From positions 71,154,330 through 71,218,329 of the forward strand of contig JAZBQD010000015.1 of assembly GCA_036583965.1 (NCBI GenBank): DNA of 64,000 nucleotides, read 5' to 3'. Shown piece by piece: positions 11,475 through 24,895 of this stretch (position 1 is its first letter; each line of letters starts with the position of its first letter). This DNA comes from Prunella strophiata. Taxonomy: Eukaryota > Chordata > Aves > Passeriformes > Prunellidae. Made by a program: the position numbers and the translations under genes. A model generated the notes under the pieces. That model did no database searches. It worked only from the letters and a program-made list of their open reading frames with translations, and was not told where the DNA came from.

Positions 11475-13447
11475 ACACCAAGCCCCGTCTATATTTTCCT
11501 CATTGTCTATTCCACATACACATAAATTAGAGTTAATACTGCCTTTATATATTCCTGTATAGTATGACTTAGCTTTCTAAGGGATAACTCATTCTTTTCC
11601 CGTATTTTAACAAACTTAACCAGCTAGGTCATGCAACCTTACTTTGTTGGGACCTGTTAGGGGCTGTTTTCTGTTGAGTATATTTGATTTTGAATCACAT
11701 ATTTACCCACAGATCCCATGAGATGTGTGTACTTTTAGCCTGCAGGACATTGGGAGAATCATGTTACAATGAAACAAACAAGGTTACAAAATCCAGATTA
11801 CAGTCACATACCACCTCCTGGCTCATTGCTCAAACCTTCATAAAAATATAAAACCAGGAAGAGATATGTCTTTTGAAAAAAATGAAGCATAACAAGGATT
11901 GTTTTATGTACCCTTAGATATAAGGATAGAACAAAATATATCAAAGTCCTGATATACACACCTATCAAGATGACTACTTTTTAGATATAGAAATATACTG
12001 GTGTGAAATAGTCAACTTGCCATAGTTCAAATATGATTAAAATAAGTGTGTCTATATTTCTTAAGCTGTCTCTCATTCCATTTGTCTCACAAGTAGAAAA
12101 TATGAAGTGTTTATATGCTATGTGAGGACAATACCTGTGTGGTAGAGAATTTATGTTTATGTTTCTATGGTAGAAAATGTGGCATGCTTTCATTGGCAAA
12201 TGAAAATACAGAGTAAATCTGAACAGTAAATTCAAATTAATGACAGATTTCAGCAACTGTACATGTGGGAAGAAACACTCCAGATTGCCCTCAAAGAGAA
12301 ACAAATTACCTTACAAGGAATGATAGGTTGAATGCTAAAGACTGAATTCAAAGTTTCACTGTGGTTGTTACTGTATGAGATGCTCTGGTGAGAGTTCAGC
12401 TGCTACATGACAAGGACTCATTTGAAACTGGCAGTGATGTCATGAAGAGCACTAAGGAGGAGGAAAAAGTGAAAGAAAGGGAGCTAATTCTAAACCAAAT
12501 TAACAACCATCATCCCCTGATATCCATACTGGCAGTGCATGGGCTCAGTTGCCTGAATCTAGGCTAGACCTTCAAATCAAAACTTATTCACTATTTCATT
12601 GATATTGAAAATGCAGCAGTTTTAATAAAAATACTGCTTGCTATCCACTTCAGTTTTCAATGTGGAGTATTTTTCAATAATGCTGAAAACACAGTGCTGC
12701 AGATCAGCTTGGTATGACTTTATATTTGAATTAGCTTAATAAAGACAATGAAAGGCCAACACTGAATTTCTAAGCTGTTTTTCCAAATTTTTTTAGGTTA
12801 TAAACATATGCTTCAATACACATATCCCCTCCCAGGTCAAATGACAAGAAGCAAAACCATATTTCATTAAACAGGTTATGAAAACCTAAAACAAACTTTA
12901 GAGGTCAGATTTCAGATTAACTTTTTTATTTTTTGAGGCCCTTAATTTAAACTTTTCTTTTCCTCTTTAAATACCAGCTGGGCACAGTTATCACTTATTT
13001 TTGCTCCAAGAGATTTTAGGCAATTTACATATAATTTTCAATTATACTCACTAATGTTTTTGAGGATGATCTTTTAGAACTCCTCTTGAGAAGCATGACC
13101 AAACTTCATATTATTCTAAAAGCGTAAGTTAAATGTTAATTAGAAAAAATAATTAATTATAGATTTTAACTGTATTTGCATAGAATGCTTAATATCATGT
13201 TCTTTTTCTCTCCTAGTAGTCCTACAGATTATTGTTACAAATGTGCTGTTCAGAAAAAAGGGCATAAAAACCTAAAGAGGAAATAGCTGACCCTGAAATG
13301 ATCATAGCTTACTAATGTACAAGTCTGGGCAAGAACAAAGAGGTGGTACATGGTAAGTGGCAATGCAGGTAAGAAATGCATCCTCCATAAAAGTCAATGC
13401 ATTAAAATACCTTGAAAATGTTAAAACATTAGCAAGAACAGTAAAGG
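11475..13447. other. Unique AT-rich non-coding DNA
   Basis: This 2-kb stretch between two ERVL-type LTRs holds no recognisable retroviral gag, pol or env. The 107-codon reverse-strand frame at 11981-12304 has no known motif. The two LTRs are therefore separate insertions rather than the ends of one provirus. Confidence 0.6.
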
Positions 13448-13728
13448 TGTGCTGATTTTGGCTGGGGTAGTTAATTTTCTTCACAGCAGCTGGTAGGGGG
13501 CTGTGTTTTGGATTTGTGTAGAACACAGGGTTGAAAATATGGAGCTGTTTTTGTTTTTGCTGAGCAGGGCTTGCTCAGAGTCAAGCACTTTTCTGCTTCT
13601 CACACTGCCACAATGGTGAGGAAGCTGGGGGTGCTTGGGAGGCTGAGAGGAGACACAGGCACAGACCACAAGTGACCAAAGGGATATTCCAGAGCATCTG
13701 ACATGCTCAGTATATAAATGAGAGGCCA
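13448..13728 (+). mobile_element. Truncated ERVL-type LTR (U3 to TATA box)
   Basis: It starts TGTGCTGATTTTGGCTGGGG and continues with TTAATTTTCTTCACAGCAGC, GGGGCTGTGTTTTGGATTTG, TTGCTGAGCAGGGCTTG and ACCAAAGGGATATTCCA. This is the U3 order of the avian ERVL-type LTR, close to the copy at 10890-11469. The similarity stops just after the TATA box (AGTATATAAATG, about 13709-13720). R, U5 and the expected CA end are missing, so no target duplication can be assigned. Confidence 0.82.
13709..13720 (+). promoter_or_regulatory. LTR TATA box
   Basis: AGTATATAAATG lies at the position of the conserved TATA box of this LTR group. The LTR breaks off right after it, so it is not expected to drive retroviral transcription. 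Confidence 0.6.
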
Positions 13729-15084
13729 AAAAAAACTTAATAAAAATTTAGAGGCAAATGTGCAATAACCAACACAAATCTACAGCTGTCCCCTCAGGGG
13801 CAGCTGCCACAGGGTTCAAAAGGGACAGTGAGAAGGCTGGTTGAAAAGATACCTCTTCTTATCAAGCTAGGAGAAAGTTCACATCTACAAATCAGGTGGT
13901 TTTGGGCTTAATTCAGAAGGTGCATGCACTACCTGGAAGGAACACCTGTACTGCAGCAAAATCCAACAGTGAAGCCCAGGCTGCCACATCTGATTTAATT
14001 TCCCTAGCCCCGTTCCCACAGCTTCAGCAGAGAGGCATAGTTACCACTGGTGTAAGGACTGCAGCAACTGCAGTGATGGACCTGAAAGGCAAAGTGAGCA
14101 CTTGCTGGTGGCTGGGCAGCAGGCACATTTGGCCATGGCATGAAGGTTTGTGTCAGCCACACCATGCCACTGCCATCAGTGAGGCTCCTGAGGGCATCTC
14201 CTAACCAGCTGCAGGCAGTCAGGCATAGTAGCATGAGCAGCTGGAACAAGAGGTGGGAGATAACCTAGTTTAGTTTGCTTGAAGAAAGTGGTTGTCAGAA
14301 AAGGAAAGGAAAACCAGTGTCAGATAATAAAAGCTGTACATTTTCCCACAAGCAAATGACTCTTCTTCCTACTCTCTGAAACAAACAAACAAAAAAAAAA
14401 CTGGCAGAGGCCAGCACAGCCACTGAGTCCCACTGCCAGTCCCCTAAGGGCAGTGTGCTGTATAAGCCCACCAAAGCAAACACAACAATTAGAAATGGTG
14501 AAAATAGCCCTTGTATTTATTGAGAGCTCACTGACAAAAAAAAAAAAAAAAAAAAGCAAACCCAAACCCAAAAACTATGACTGAATTTATCTCAGAAGAT
14601 TTATTCCAAGTGATGGCTCATGTGCACAAATGTCATGTAGCAGACAGGAGGGCTCAGTGTACCCTCTTGTTTCCCTGTTCTGAAACCAGAGGTGAGATGC
14701 CATTGAAAAGGATATAGTGAATCCCAGAATAAAAAGTTTTCAGTTTTTTCCTCTTTTCAGTTCAAAATCCTGCACACCTTTATCATGGTTGCCTTGCCAT
14801 CACTTGAAAACCAGTCCAGTTATCTGAATAACAACTATTATTTCTCCTAAGCCTCGCATCTCTACTCTGATGAGCAGGAGAAGAGACACCTAAAGAAAGT
14901 CTCTGTAGATTTTCACAGATTAAGTTTAATGAAGAACACTAATAACAAAGTGGTGGGGGATTGTGGTTTGAGCTTTTTTTGGTTCATCACACAGAGTAAA
15001 AGAATGACACATTTTTAATACATGACTCTAAGGCTAAGACAGGAGAAATAGGTGAGCATCCAGGTAAGCATGAGTCATCAACCA
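13729..15084. other. Unclassified DNA, moderately GC-rich near 13.8-14.3 kb
   Basis: The part from about 13780 to 14260 is richer in G and C than its surroundings. It gives open frames on both strands (13896-14204 and 14004-14249) with no recognisable domain. It could be a repeat I do not know. An A run of 20 nt lies at 14536-14555. No gene is supported. Confidence 0.5.
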
Positions 15085-15745
15085 TATGTGTCAATGGATT
15101 TATCCATCAGAAGATACTAAGCTCAGGGGAGTGATCAACAACCTTGAGGGCAGTGCTGCTCTTTTGTCACACCTCAAGGCTGGACAGAAGGCTGACATTG
15201 GCCTTAAAAAGCTCAGCAGCAGTACACCAATGGGAAAGTAAAAATCCTGCATCCAAGAGAGAAAAACCCTCAGCCTGGGCACCTGCTGGCTAAGGAAGTG
15301 GTCTGCAGAAAAGTAAAGTTCTCAACTTGAAGCTGAGTTAGCAATGTGCCCTTGTGCTGGAGACCCAAATATGGACAAGGATGCATTGGTAACCAAATGG
15401 CAAGAGAAAAGATTATTGCCTTCTAGTCAACACCCCTGAGACTGCACCAGGAATCCCACATCCAGTTTTGGCATCCCCAGGACAAGAAAGCCATTGACAC
15501 ATTGGAGCCAGTTTGACATCTGGTCACTAAGACGAGTGGGCAGCTGGAACATGTGGCATCTAAGAAGAGCCAGAGACAAGTCATCAAGCATTAAGAAACT
15601 AACTGTGAAGTTAGTTACATACTGGCAGAGTTGCCCAGAGATACTGTGAAATATCCATCCCTAGAGATATTGAAACCTCAGCTAGACAAAGTTATTAAAA
15701 GCAACCTCACCTTATATTTTCCTTCTTTGTTTGAGGATTGCACCC
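15085..15745 (+). mobile_element. CR1 LINE fragment, ORF2 3' half
   Basis: The fragment runs in + orientation from a degraded reverse-transcriptase catalytic region (remnant of FADDTKL; DTKL is readable at about 15114-15124) through GGGGAGTGATCAACA and GAGGGCAGTGCTGCT. It then continues through the AATCCTGCATCC block and AGCAATGTGCCCTTGTG. Next come TGAGACTGCACCAGGAATCC, ATCCAGTTTTGGCATCCCC and TTGCCCAGAGATACTGTG. It stops before the CR1 3' UTR and octamer tail. Many indels and stops make it non-functional. About 650 bp is kept out of a roughly 4.5-kb full-length element. Confidence 0.82.
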
Positions 15746-18290
15746 TCAAAAAAAAAGATCTTCATAGGTAATTTCCAATCAATATCAGTATGTGATAATA
15801 GCAGCAAATTATTAATACTCTTTTTCTAAATTCTCTAGAATACACCCTTCTTTTCAAATAAATGCTTTTTCTACTTCCGTTTACTTTCTTTGCTTAAAAT
15901 AACCCCAAAACCCAGCCAGCCAGAACCACCAATAAAGCACTAATAAAAATCCAAACCCCATAAAATCTCTCCCACATCCTCATTTTTTCTTTTGCTCTTA
16001 CAAGAAGTATCAAAGCACCTTCTTGTATCAGAGAAGTTCTTTGCAATCCTCTTGGTTGCACACCCTGGCATGCCAACTAACAGCAAGTCTCTGGCATCTA
16101 AGGAATCCATTAGCATCTAGCCAGCTCAATAGGATTACATTACTTAAGAGCAAAGACTAAAATGTAAAGGTGACTTAGCTTGTTAGAAGCTGTTCTTCTA
16201 TCACTTGGAAGCTATTTTAAGAAGGACAGGTAATTGCTTCCTAAGTAGCTTCATTGATGATTATGAGAATTATGGTTGATGTATAGTGTTTCCCTTGCTA
16301 GCTGAGAAAATAATTCTTCAACAAACTGAAAATGAAGTTTCTGTTTCAAAACTTCATCTTTCTTTCATCATTATTTACTGTGAATTTTGTAGCATGGAAT
16401 AAGATGTTTAATTAGTCCAGCACACAATCAATATAAATATTTCCATGTACAACAATGTCTGCAATGTCATTGTAGAGAAAGTTGAATGATATTCTGTATT
16501 ACAAACTACTCTCAGTTATATCACTATTTTCATCTGCCCATGACAAATGCCTCTTTTTCTATTAGTAATTTTATGTTTTAAGAGTTTCTTCTGGTCTGCT
16601 TTGTATTTCTCTCTTTATCATGCATTTCAGGTTCTTGTGGGTTACCACTTAAATCAACATATTGAGAGCAGGATTTATTTCCTGCAAAATTATTATGATA
16701 ATTAGATATGAGAAAAAATATAGGATAGACAGTTCCACCTGCTAGTAGAGTTGTATTTTCTGTAATACATTTTAGGTGGTTTTTTTATTTCCATTTCATC
16801 TAGTAATTTAAGAACCAAGATATAAATCTTGTGAAAGTTAGGAATGCATTAGGTGGTCAGAGAAAAACTAAAACATGCAGTGTAACCAGTAGACAGGAGA
16901 GCAATTAAGAACATCAAAAGCAGTGTTCCTGGGCTCAGACTTGCACCCAAAACTATGCATTGCATAATGTTTGCAATTTTGTTTTTCTTTTATACACTGT
17001 CTATATAGCCCAGTTCACACAAGTCATTACAACACACAAGGTTTATAAGTACATAAGGTACATACAGAAAAATGTTTCAGGGTTATTCAACTAGCTTTAG
17101 CTAAACTTTATCTATTCCAGCCCAGCAAAGAAGTTCAACTGAGAAGTACAAATTAATTTATTTATATCATGCTTCTTGGGTCAACAGAGAAATTGACACT
17201 AATCACCAAGTTGCTGCTCCAGCTATTTCACTAACAATAGCTGTAAGCTGGCATTATTTTTAACAGAATAAAATCCTGATGTAAACAAACTGTCCATCAA
17301 TATTTAATTAAAATATAATGAGGAACAGGAAATGCAGTTCTGGTGCTGTTTAAGGTTGCACAGCACCATTTAAATGTTGTACTGTGTGTCACATCTCCTT
17401 ATTGACAGGGAAGTGTATGTGACACCTGAGAACAGTTACTGAGGTGACACCATGCAGTTTGATATTCATTCCTCATTTTGTGCATGTTGAGGAAAGACTC
17501 ATTCTACCCTTTGCATTTCTACACAGATTAACTATCAGCAGAAGGGTCTCACCAAAAGCCTGAAAAAGTCTCTGAAAATCTTTCCTTTAATGTGCATGGC
17601 TGTTAATTATGTTAGGTATTATAGCTCCAAAACAGAGATGATTTTTTTTTATATTTCTTCTCAAATCACATATACTTTTTGTATATTTAGCAAGCAAATT
17701 ACTATTTTGTTTGTTTCACTTAAAAACCACACAGAAATTTGGCAAGAAAGAGAAAATTGATTGCAAGGCCCTTTGGTTTTAATTCATGCAGTTTCTTAAT
17801 GTCAAAAAGCTGCTGAAATCAATGTCATCATACAGAAATGAACTTACTCAATTTTATATATGACTTGGCTCAGTTATTTACAGAGTTTTAATGGGAAAAT
17901 TCAGAGGTTTGGGACCAAAATTATTCACAGAGCACAAATGTATCTGTTTTCATACCTTGCAGGCTTTAGACCTCTAAATTAAGTTACCTGTGCCAATACC
18001 AATTTTCCCAAGGTTCCTCTCACTCACACCCAAACAGAAAAGTCACAAGTTTAAGGTAGGGTTTTGTTTACATTCCTTCTGTAATACCATAAAACCCGAA
18101 CCTGGCTACAAAAACATGAAGCAATGCTAATATTGTTTTGTTATTCCAAATAGTCATCAGGCATAAGTGTACCAATAAAATATATTGTAAAGCAGTTACC
18201 AAAAGAGTGACTAGGACTAAGAAGTTTTTTGTTTATAAATTGTTTCAAACAGTATCTAGCTTAGAACCTAAACCTATATAACAATGCAAT
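15746..18290. other. Unique AT-rich non-coding DNA
   Basis: No gene, RNA or transposon recognised. Frames are short and closed by frequent stops. Confidence 0.6.
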
Positions 18291-21200
18291 CCTCTTTTTT
18301 TTTTTTTTTAATAGAAGAGCAAAAGTCATTCCTGCATTACAAGAATTCACCTCAGAAGTGAGTATAGTCACATTCAAGTTAACCCTGCATAAGCCAGCTC
18401 AGCTCCAGAATGTGTGGGAGCTACAAAGTCAAGGATTGAGAGCTGGATGTTGATCCTGGCAGTGCAGGGCTGCAAGGGGTTGCTCACCAGCAAGCACCAA
18501 AAACCAGCTTGGAGCCAGAGACACAACACTCACCTGTGGGATTTGACTGAACTGATACAACGGGTGCGTCAACAAGCACTAGCCTGCACAGAAGTTACAC
18601 ACACCTCAGTTCAGCTAGGTCCAAACTGTAAATCTAAATTATTTCCTTGACAAACCCTGACAATAATAACAAGGAACTGTTTCATTTCACCCAGAGCAAT
18701 CCATAAATTAAATTGGGCTCAGCTCTAATGGCACTGGATCCACCAGTTTGGTGCCACTGCCTCTGACCCTGAGACTCCAAATGAGGAATGGGATTGCTGT
18801 TTCCTACTCTCCACTAAGCACAGATTTCAGAGTGCCTTCATGTACCTTATAACCTGTACCTTGGGTCCCTTACTTCTGCTGAGCTACAAAATATGCTTCT
18901 GGCTCTTCAACAGATGCACTTAAAACACCAATTTTAACTTATTTAACCAAGGGAAATTGCTGAAACCACCAACTGCTGCACTCTAATATAACTGCAGATC
19001 ACCTCAGGCAGTCCTTCCATACCCCAGGTGGTTGAGCTAATCACTGAGTAAAAGGAGGATAGAGGAATAGAATCTTTTCCTTTCAGGTTTTGCTATCTAG
19101 AAGGCTCCAAGTCTTTCCATTTAATTTATTTTTATTATTATTTCAGATAGAATTTGAAGTAGTTCTGGTTGAACAAAATCCTATTTCTAGAAAATAATTA
19201 TTAATATAAATAAAAGTACTCTTCCACAGACACATTAAATACTCTGCTTCCGACTAGAGAATTCAGACAGTAAGAAGTTAAAGCAATGAAACTTAAAAAT
19301 TTCATTACATCATAGCATGTTTTCTTCTTGTTGAGGTCAGTTGAGCCCAGACATCTTAACAAAAACATTTTTCTTAAGTTTAAACCACAACAATACTATC
19401 TGCTGTTTCTCAGCCAAAGAAGTGCTGAAAATCTACTAGTAAAGGAACTTTAAGAAATATAAATTATGAACTTCTATATAACTTATGGAGGCTCTGAAGA
19501 AATTTTATCCAAGCCCACAACTCGTTTCTTCTGAGAGACTATTTAGGTATGCTTCTGACTTCCTAGGCTTACCAAACATCATTTCAAAAGCAGTGAGGAT
19601 TAGTACTAGACACATCCTTCCTTTACAGAGGGCATTTTTTTTCCTATTTTTATTGCCACTTACAGAAAGCCTAATACAACTTGTCACAGTACTACAGTGA
19701 CAAGAGATCCATAATACTCCTTCCAACAGTTATGTGCTTCATTAATCAGCCCCTAAAACAGGATCCATGGAATGCATCTCATAGTGAGATAAATGTCCTA
19801 CCTGTTTTATATGCAACTCTAGAAATACACAATCATCTTTCCTGGATTTTAACTCTTAGCTTTCATTTTGGTCATGTCTGCTGCCAGTACCCTTCCCTTC
19901 CTGAAGCTCCATTTGCAGCACAGTAAGTGGCCTGCTTGCTGCTGGGCACTCAATTCACAGCATCTTGCAAAATTCTCCTGGTGGCTGAGCAAAGACTGGA
20001 GAAAGAGGAGGCTGAAGTAACACATACAGCAGTTCCCAGTGTGGATACTCAGATCAGAGTCCTGCTCCTAACACTTTCCCTCATGGCTACAGCCAAACAG
20101 CGGCAGCAGAATTCATGGAAATTTTTCTTTCCCCTATCACTCAACAGGGAAGTGAATGGGGAAGGTACCTGCAACACACTGGATCAGGGTTATTGCTTGT
20201 CCATTCTGTGCATTCTTTATTTGGCTTTTCTCCTTAGTGGTTTCTTCCACAGGAAAGTGTATACAGCTCATGGCCTTCTTTCTGTGTTTTACATTTGATC
20301 TTCTCAGCAAATTTTAAGACTGAAATACATGCTGATTTTACTTTGAGACTTAAAGTTCAAGCCCCAAAAGAATAACATGGGTAAAGAGCATTTCAACAGC
20401 CAGTATTAACTTGAATATATACATCATATTTCACTTTCCCATCCTTTTCTATTTCTCCTCTAATCCTGAACTGCTTACATGAGCAAAAAGAGCTCAGATA
20501 TAATTTCTCTCAAACCTCCAAAGCACTAGACATTCTTTAAACTTTTAGAGTCTGAATAACAGCTATGATTTCATCACTTTTAATGTTCTACATTTGAATT
20601 TCACCCAGAAGTGGAAGCAAAAATTATTATTTTTTTTTTCAGATACCTCTTTGATAAATATCAGCAGTATGTTCATGCTACAGGGGACACAATGATAGAT
20701 ATCCGTTGCTTAAAGACTCACATGAGAATATGTTCTGGCAATAGTTCTGCTTCATTAGCCTGCCCAACACCCAGCACTGCTTTTTGCCACAAAAAATTCA
20801 CCCTGTATGTATTTTCACGTACATAAAACCTTCATCTCATTACAATGCCAAGGTAACTGTGTAAAGGAACAGACACACACATCAGACGTGCCAGAGTTCT
20901 GCAAAATGCAGATTCAGACTACACAAAAGATCAGGACTCAGGCTAGTTTCACAGCCTTAAAAATTGATGACAGAAAAATAGATAATTTGGATAAGTTTTG
21001 GTGGTAGCCATGAAACCAATTCCAGCAAAAACACTGATAAAATTTTTCATGTCTGCCCTACAACATGCATACCAATGCCGTGTCTAAGCAAAGTAACACT
21101 GTGATTGACTATTCAGCAGCAAATTTATCATGAAGAGGAATGATTTTAGAACATTATCTTTCCAGTTTATACTTTATAAAAAACAATTGAATTCAATAGG

Positions 21201-24200
21201 ATTCAGGAACCTGCAGATTATATGGGGTTTGGATTATAACTTTAGTTTTTCTAAATGCCTGGATGCACTGATGCACAGAGAAATTTATTCTTACTGTGTA
21301 ATGAGTAGAGGAAGAAATAATTTTGACTTTTAACTTGATCTGTACAATTAAATGAATAAATAATTCAACTGTTTTACATGTAATGTAAATGCCCCATGTC
21401 ATAATTTCTATTGCTTCTGTGATAAAATCCTTTCTTACCTAGAGATGGTATGCCCCCATAGGAAACTGTAAAGTCATACTTAGCATGCCTGAAATTTCCC
21501 TTTTGACAGGAACATGGGAACATATAGAGACAGAGGATTATTCTCTGTAACAAATACATATGGCAGCTTGAAGCTACCTTCAAGCCTATGAAGGATACAG
21601 CTAAACAGATGTTTTAAGGCTTTTAAGACTGAAGAGGGAAGGCAAACAGCAATCAAAGGATAAACACAAAAATCTCTTTAACTTCCAGACAGATAGTGTC
21701 TTGCTTTTTCTGATGCTTGTCCCTACATTAATGGTGCAGTAAATACAAACTGAATACTTACTAAAAATACCATGATGGAAAAATACATTGCTAATGCTAT
21801 TGGAAGTTTGAATTAGAAGCTTTTCTTACTGAACAAGGCTTCATCAATTATAACACTGCTAATTCTAATCCACTTCATATCTTCAATCTGGTTTTTAGCA
21901 TCAAGCTACTGAATTATTGTTCTTGTCTTCTCACTCTCACTGTTCTTACTGTCTCAATCCTCTACCAATTCTTTTTCTTTACTCCTTTTGGGAGCATGCT
22001 GTGCTGTTCCTATTTTTGCCCCTATTAACCCCACCTCTATCCATGTGTCTGTGCCTCTGCTTCCTTTCACCATTAGGCAGAGCTTTTATACTTTCCAAAT
22101 CTGTTTCTCTGCTTCTTATTAATTATCAGCTGAGTAATCTAAAATGTAGTACACTCAAGTCACTCAACCAAAATTGTTTTTAATGTTTTTAACCCTCCTT
22201 ATCTGTGTTCAGTCATCATCTATTTCAAATCTTTTGCTGGTTACTGACTGTATCTATTTTCCTGCTATTTTCCATAAACTGTGAGAGCAATGTCCCAGCA
22301 TGGCTCTTCATTTACTTTGCTTCCTGCTGTTTCTGCAGTTGCTGTCCTTACTCCCCACTCATCACATCCTAAAGCACCCAAGCTAAAGCTCTGCTTTCTG
22401 CCTGCCAGCAGTAGTTTCTGTGAGACCAGGAACTCCACAAAAAGTCATCCACAGGCAGAGAACATTACTTTCTTCCCTGCTGCAGTCCTTCTTCATCAAG
22501 ATCTATTCTGTCTTCTGTGTAGCAGAGCTTGCCCAACCTGGCAAAAGCAGAGCACATTCTTGGATAACTCACCAAGAGGAGGAAACCCTTGCATTTGGTG
22601 TCCCATAGAGGACCCCTCCCAGGCCCTCACAAGATAGTAGAACAGCCCCATAAAACCAGCCTGGAGCACACACACTTCTCATTGAAATCACTGCCATCAA
22701 CATCCCTGGGCCTGGCCACAGCTCCCCACACCCCTCAACACAAGGACAGACTTCCAAAAACCTTAGGGCACATTTAAGATGGACCATTCAAGTCCCCTGC
22801 TGTGCTTGCCCACCCACACTGCTATATCCACAACAAGAGAGGGACAGCCCCTGCACAAGTCACACAAGGACTCAGTAGAGAAGATTTATCCTCACTGATG
22901 ATATAAATATTAGGAGCAAAAGAAGTTTGGCCTTGACAGTAAGCATGTTTCTTTTGGTAGAAAAGAAAATTATATTTAACTAATCTTTTTTTCCTGACTT
23001 GCTGCCCTGGTAGGGCAGCTCAACTTCCACCTAACACTACTGCCAAGCCAGGGGCAGACTGTCCAGCCTCTACCACCGCACTAATAATCCCTGCACACTT
23101 TGGACCAGATCTACTAGCTATAGCTGATGTAAAACACCTGAATTTAAGGAAAATCCTGATGGCAACAGGCATGCCAGGATCTGGTATGACCCTGGTATCT
23201 CAAGGAAAGTAAGGAGCTTGCTGTTCTTTGCAGACTTTCAGGCTGGTCTAGCAGTAAGAACTAGTGCTTGGCACTGTTCCCCTCCATAGCTGAAGTCCTC
23301 TCAGATCTCAGATCTCAGTCTTCTTTTCCCACTGCCTGTTAGTGCTCTCTTTTTGTCCTATTTTGTTGCATGTCATCTCAGAGACAAGGTTAACCACTTA
23401 CTCTTCATGACACCACTAGATTTGCAGGTTCTTTCAACAGAAATATTTTTAAATCCCTTAAATTATTTCTCTCCCCTTGCCCCCTTCCAATTATTTTCTG
23501 AAGCATCCTTTATACACATTTTTCTCGTAGTTCCACGTAAGTCTCTCTTTCTTAGTTCATATTCTTTACTTCTTCTTCCAGGAGACACATACATTAAAAA
23601 AATGAAAATAGAGCAATAACCATATGCTTCCTTTCTGATCTGTATCCTTATTTACCTAAGCAAGGTCCCATTATAATGAATGACTCAGCATTAAGAACCA
23701 GCCAGTGTAAAGCCAGCCTAGTTTGGCCCTAAAATGGACTGATAGATCACAAAGAACAGTTGGAGGACTAACATTTGCAGAGAGAACAGCTGTTTGTGAA
23801 AGAATATGTTTCTCCAAGACTTAATTTACTCTATGTAAAGTTTCACTGAGTAGGACAAAAAATGCTCAACACATGTAAAGTACCTGGTTATGCAAGGTGA
23901 AAGACTTTCTTGAGCCTAAAGAATGTTCAAAGTATCAGCCAATAAATACTTAGAGACTTGTACCCACTGACATCTCCAAAATATTTCAGTCTTTCATGTT
24001 ATTTTGAATGGACCTTACCATGGCCATTGAAGATGATGAAAACCTCATTTTGATAAAAAAACCCATAAAATAATTAGCATGATGTAAGACAATCAAAGCA
24101 ACACCTTATAATGTACAACATACATTAAGAAGGTTTTTTTCTGTTGTTTTTCTTGCGGTCTTTGAGAAAATAAAACCACCTTGAGAGCCATAATGTAAGA

Positions 24201-24895
24201 AAAAAGGTTTTAAAAAATTTTGTTATTTCACCACTTGGATTGGAAATTAATTCTTATTTTGTTACTATTTCTTGTAATACCACTTAGGAAATACTTCAAG
24301 GGTTGCTTCAGAAATAGTTGCCACCCCCAAAATATCAGCAATTTTTACTTTGAGGTGAAAGTGTTATGATTACACGCACAAAATGCATTGTGCTAATTTT
24401 GCTTACCAGAGTATGACTACAATGATTTCATCTCTCTCAAATTAGTCACTTTACTCTAAATACTTCATCATTTAACTAAACAATCCTATATCACAGTGAT
24501 GAAGCAGGGGGTGTTTCATCGTCAAAGAGGAAAATCCAGTTAACAGTGTATGTTTAAGCAAATTCACAGGTTTGACTGTAAAAGAAAATTGTCACCAACC
24601 TTTGTCTTCTGCACTTAGTTACATCATCAACCACAATTCAACATGCAGCTTTGAAAAATATTCAAAAGCAGACTGAGAAAAATCTTTAATCTATTCTTCA
24701 TGCAATAATCCCAACACAGTTTCACATGTTGTCCTCTTGGCTTTATGATCATCCCAGACTGACATTTAGGGTCAACAGATTATTGCCTTTGACACAGACC
24801 AGATAAAACTAGAGAATTTAATTGCTGTTTCACACACCATCAATTCAAATCTACAGTCTAGTTTTTTCCTTGCATGTAAGCTCAGGACACTACAA
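18291..24895. other. Unique non-coding DNA; unrecognised ORFs only
   Basis: The longest open frame (19927-20298, 123 codons, + strand) has a hydrophobic stretch near its end but no signal-like start, no family I know and no homologous-looking neighbour. The region 22280-22860 is richer in C and holds several overlapping frames, again without recognisable motifs. A 7-bp triplet repeat (CTCAGAT) occurs near 23300. I support no gene here. Confidence 0.55.

Noticed and set aside
11292..11525. 77-codon frame as a gene
   Set aside because: Almost all of it lies inside the ERVL-type LTR, which is non-coding.
13896..14204. Fragment resembling a retroviral polymerase (a VMDLK-like word)
   Set aside because: A single five-residue resemblance with no other polymerase motifs in order; coincidence is more likely.
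19927..20298. 123-codon frame as a membrane protein gene
   Set aside because: One hydrophobic stretch only, no recognisable family, no promoter or splice signals, and typical of chance ORFs.
23098..23136. GGACCAGATCT...CTGATGTAAAAC stretch as part of an old DNA-transposon hairpin
   Set aside because: Only a short partial resemblance to a palindromic amniote repeat, and no opposite arm found.
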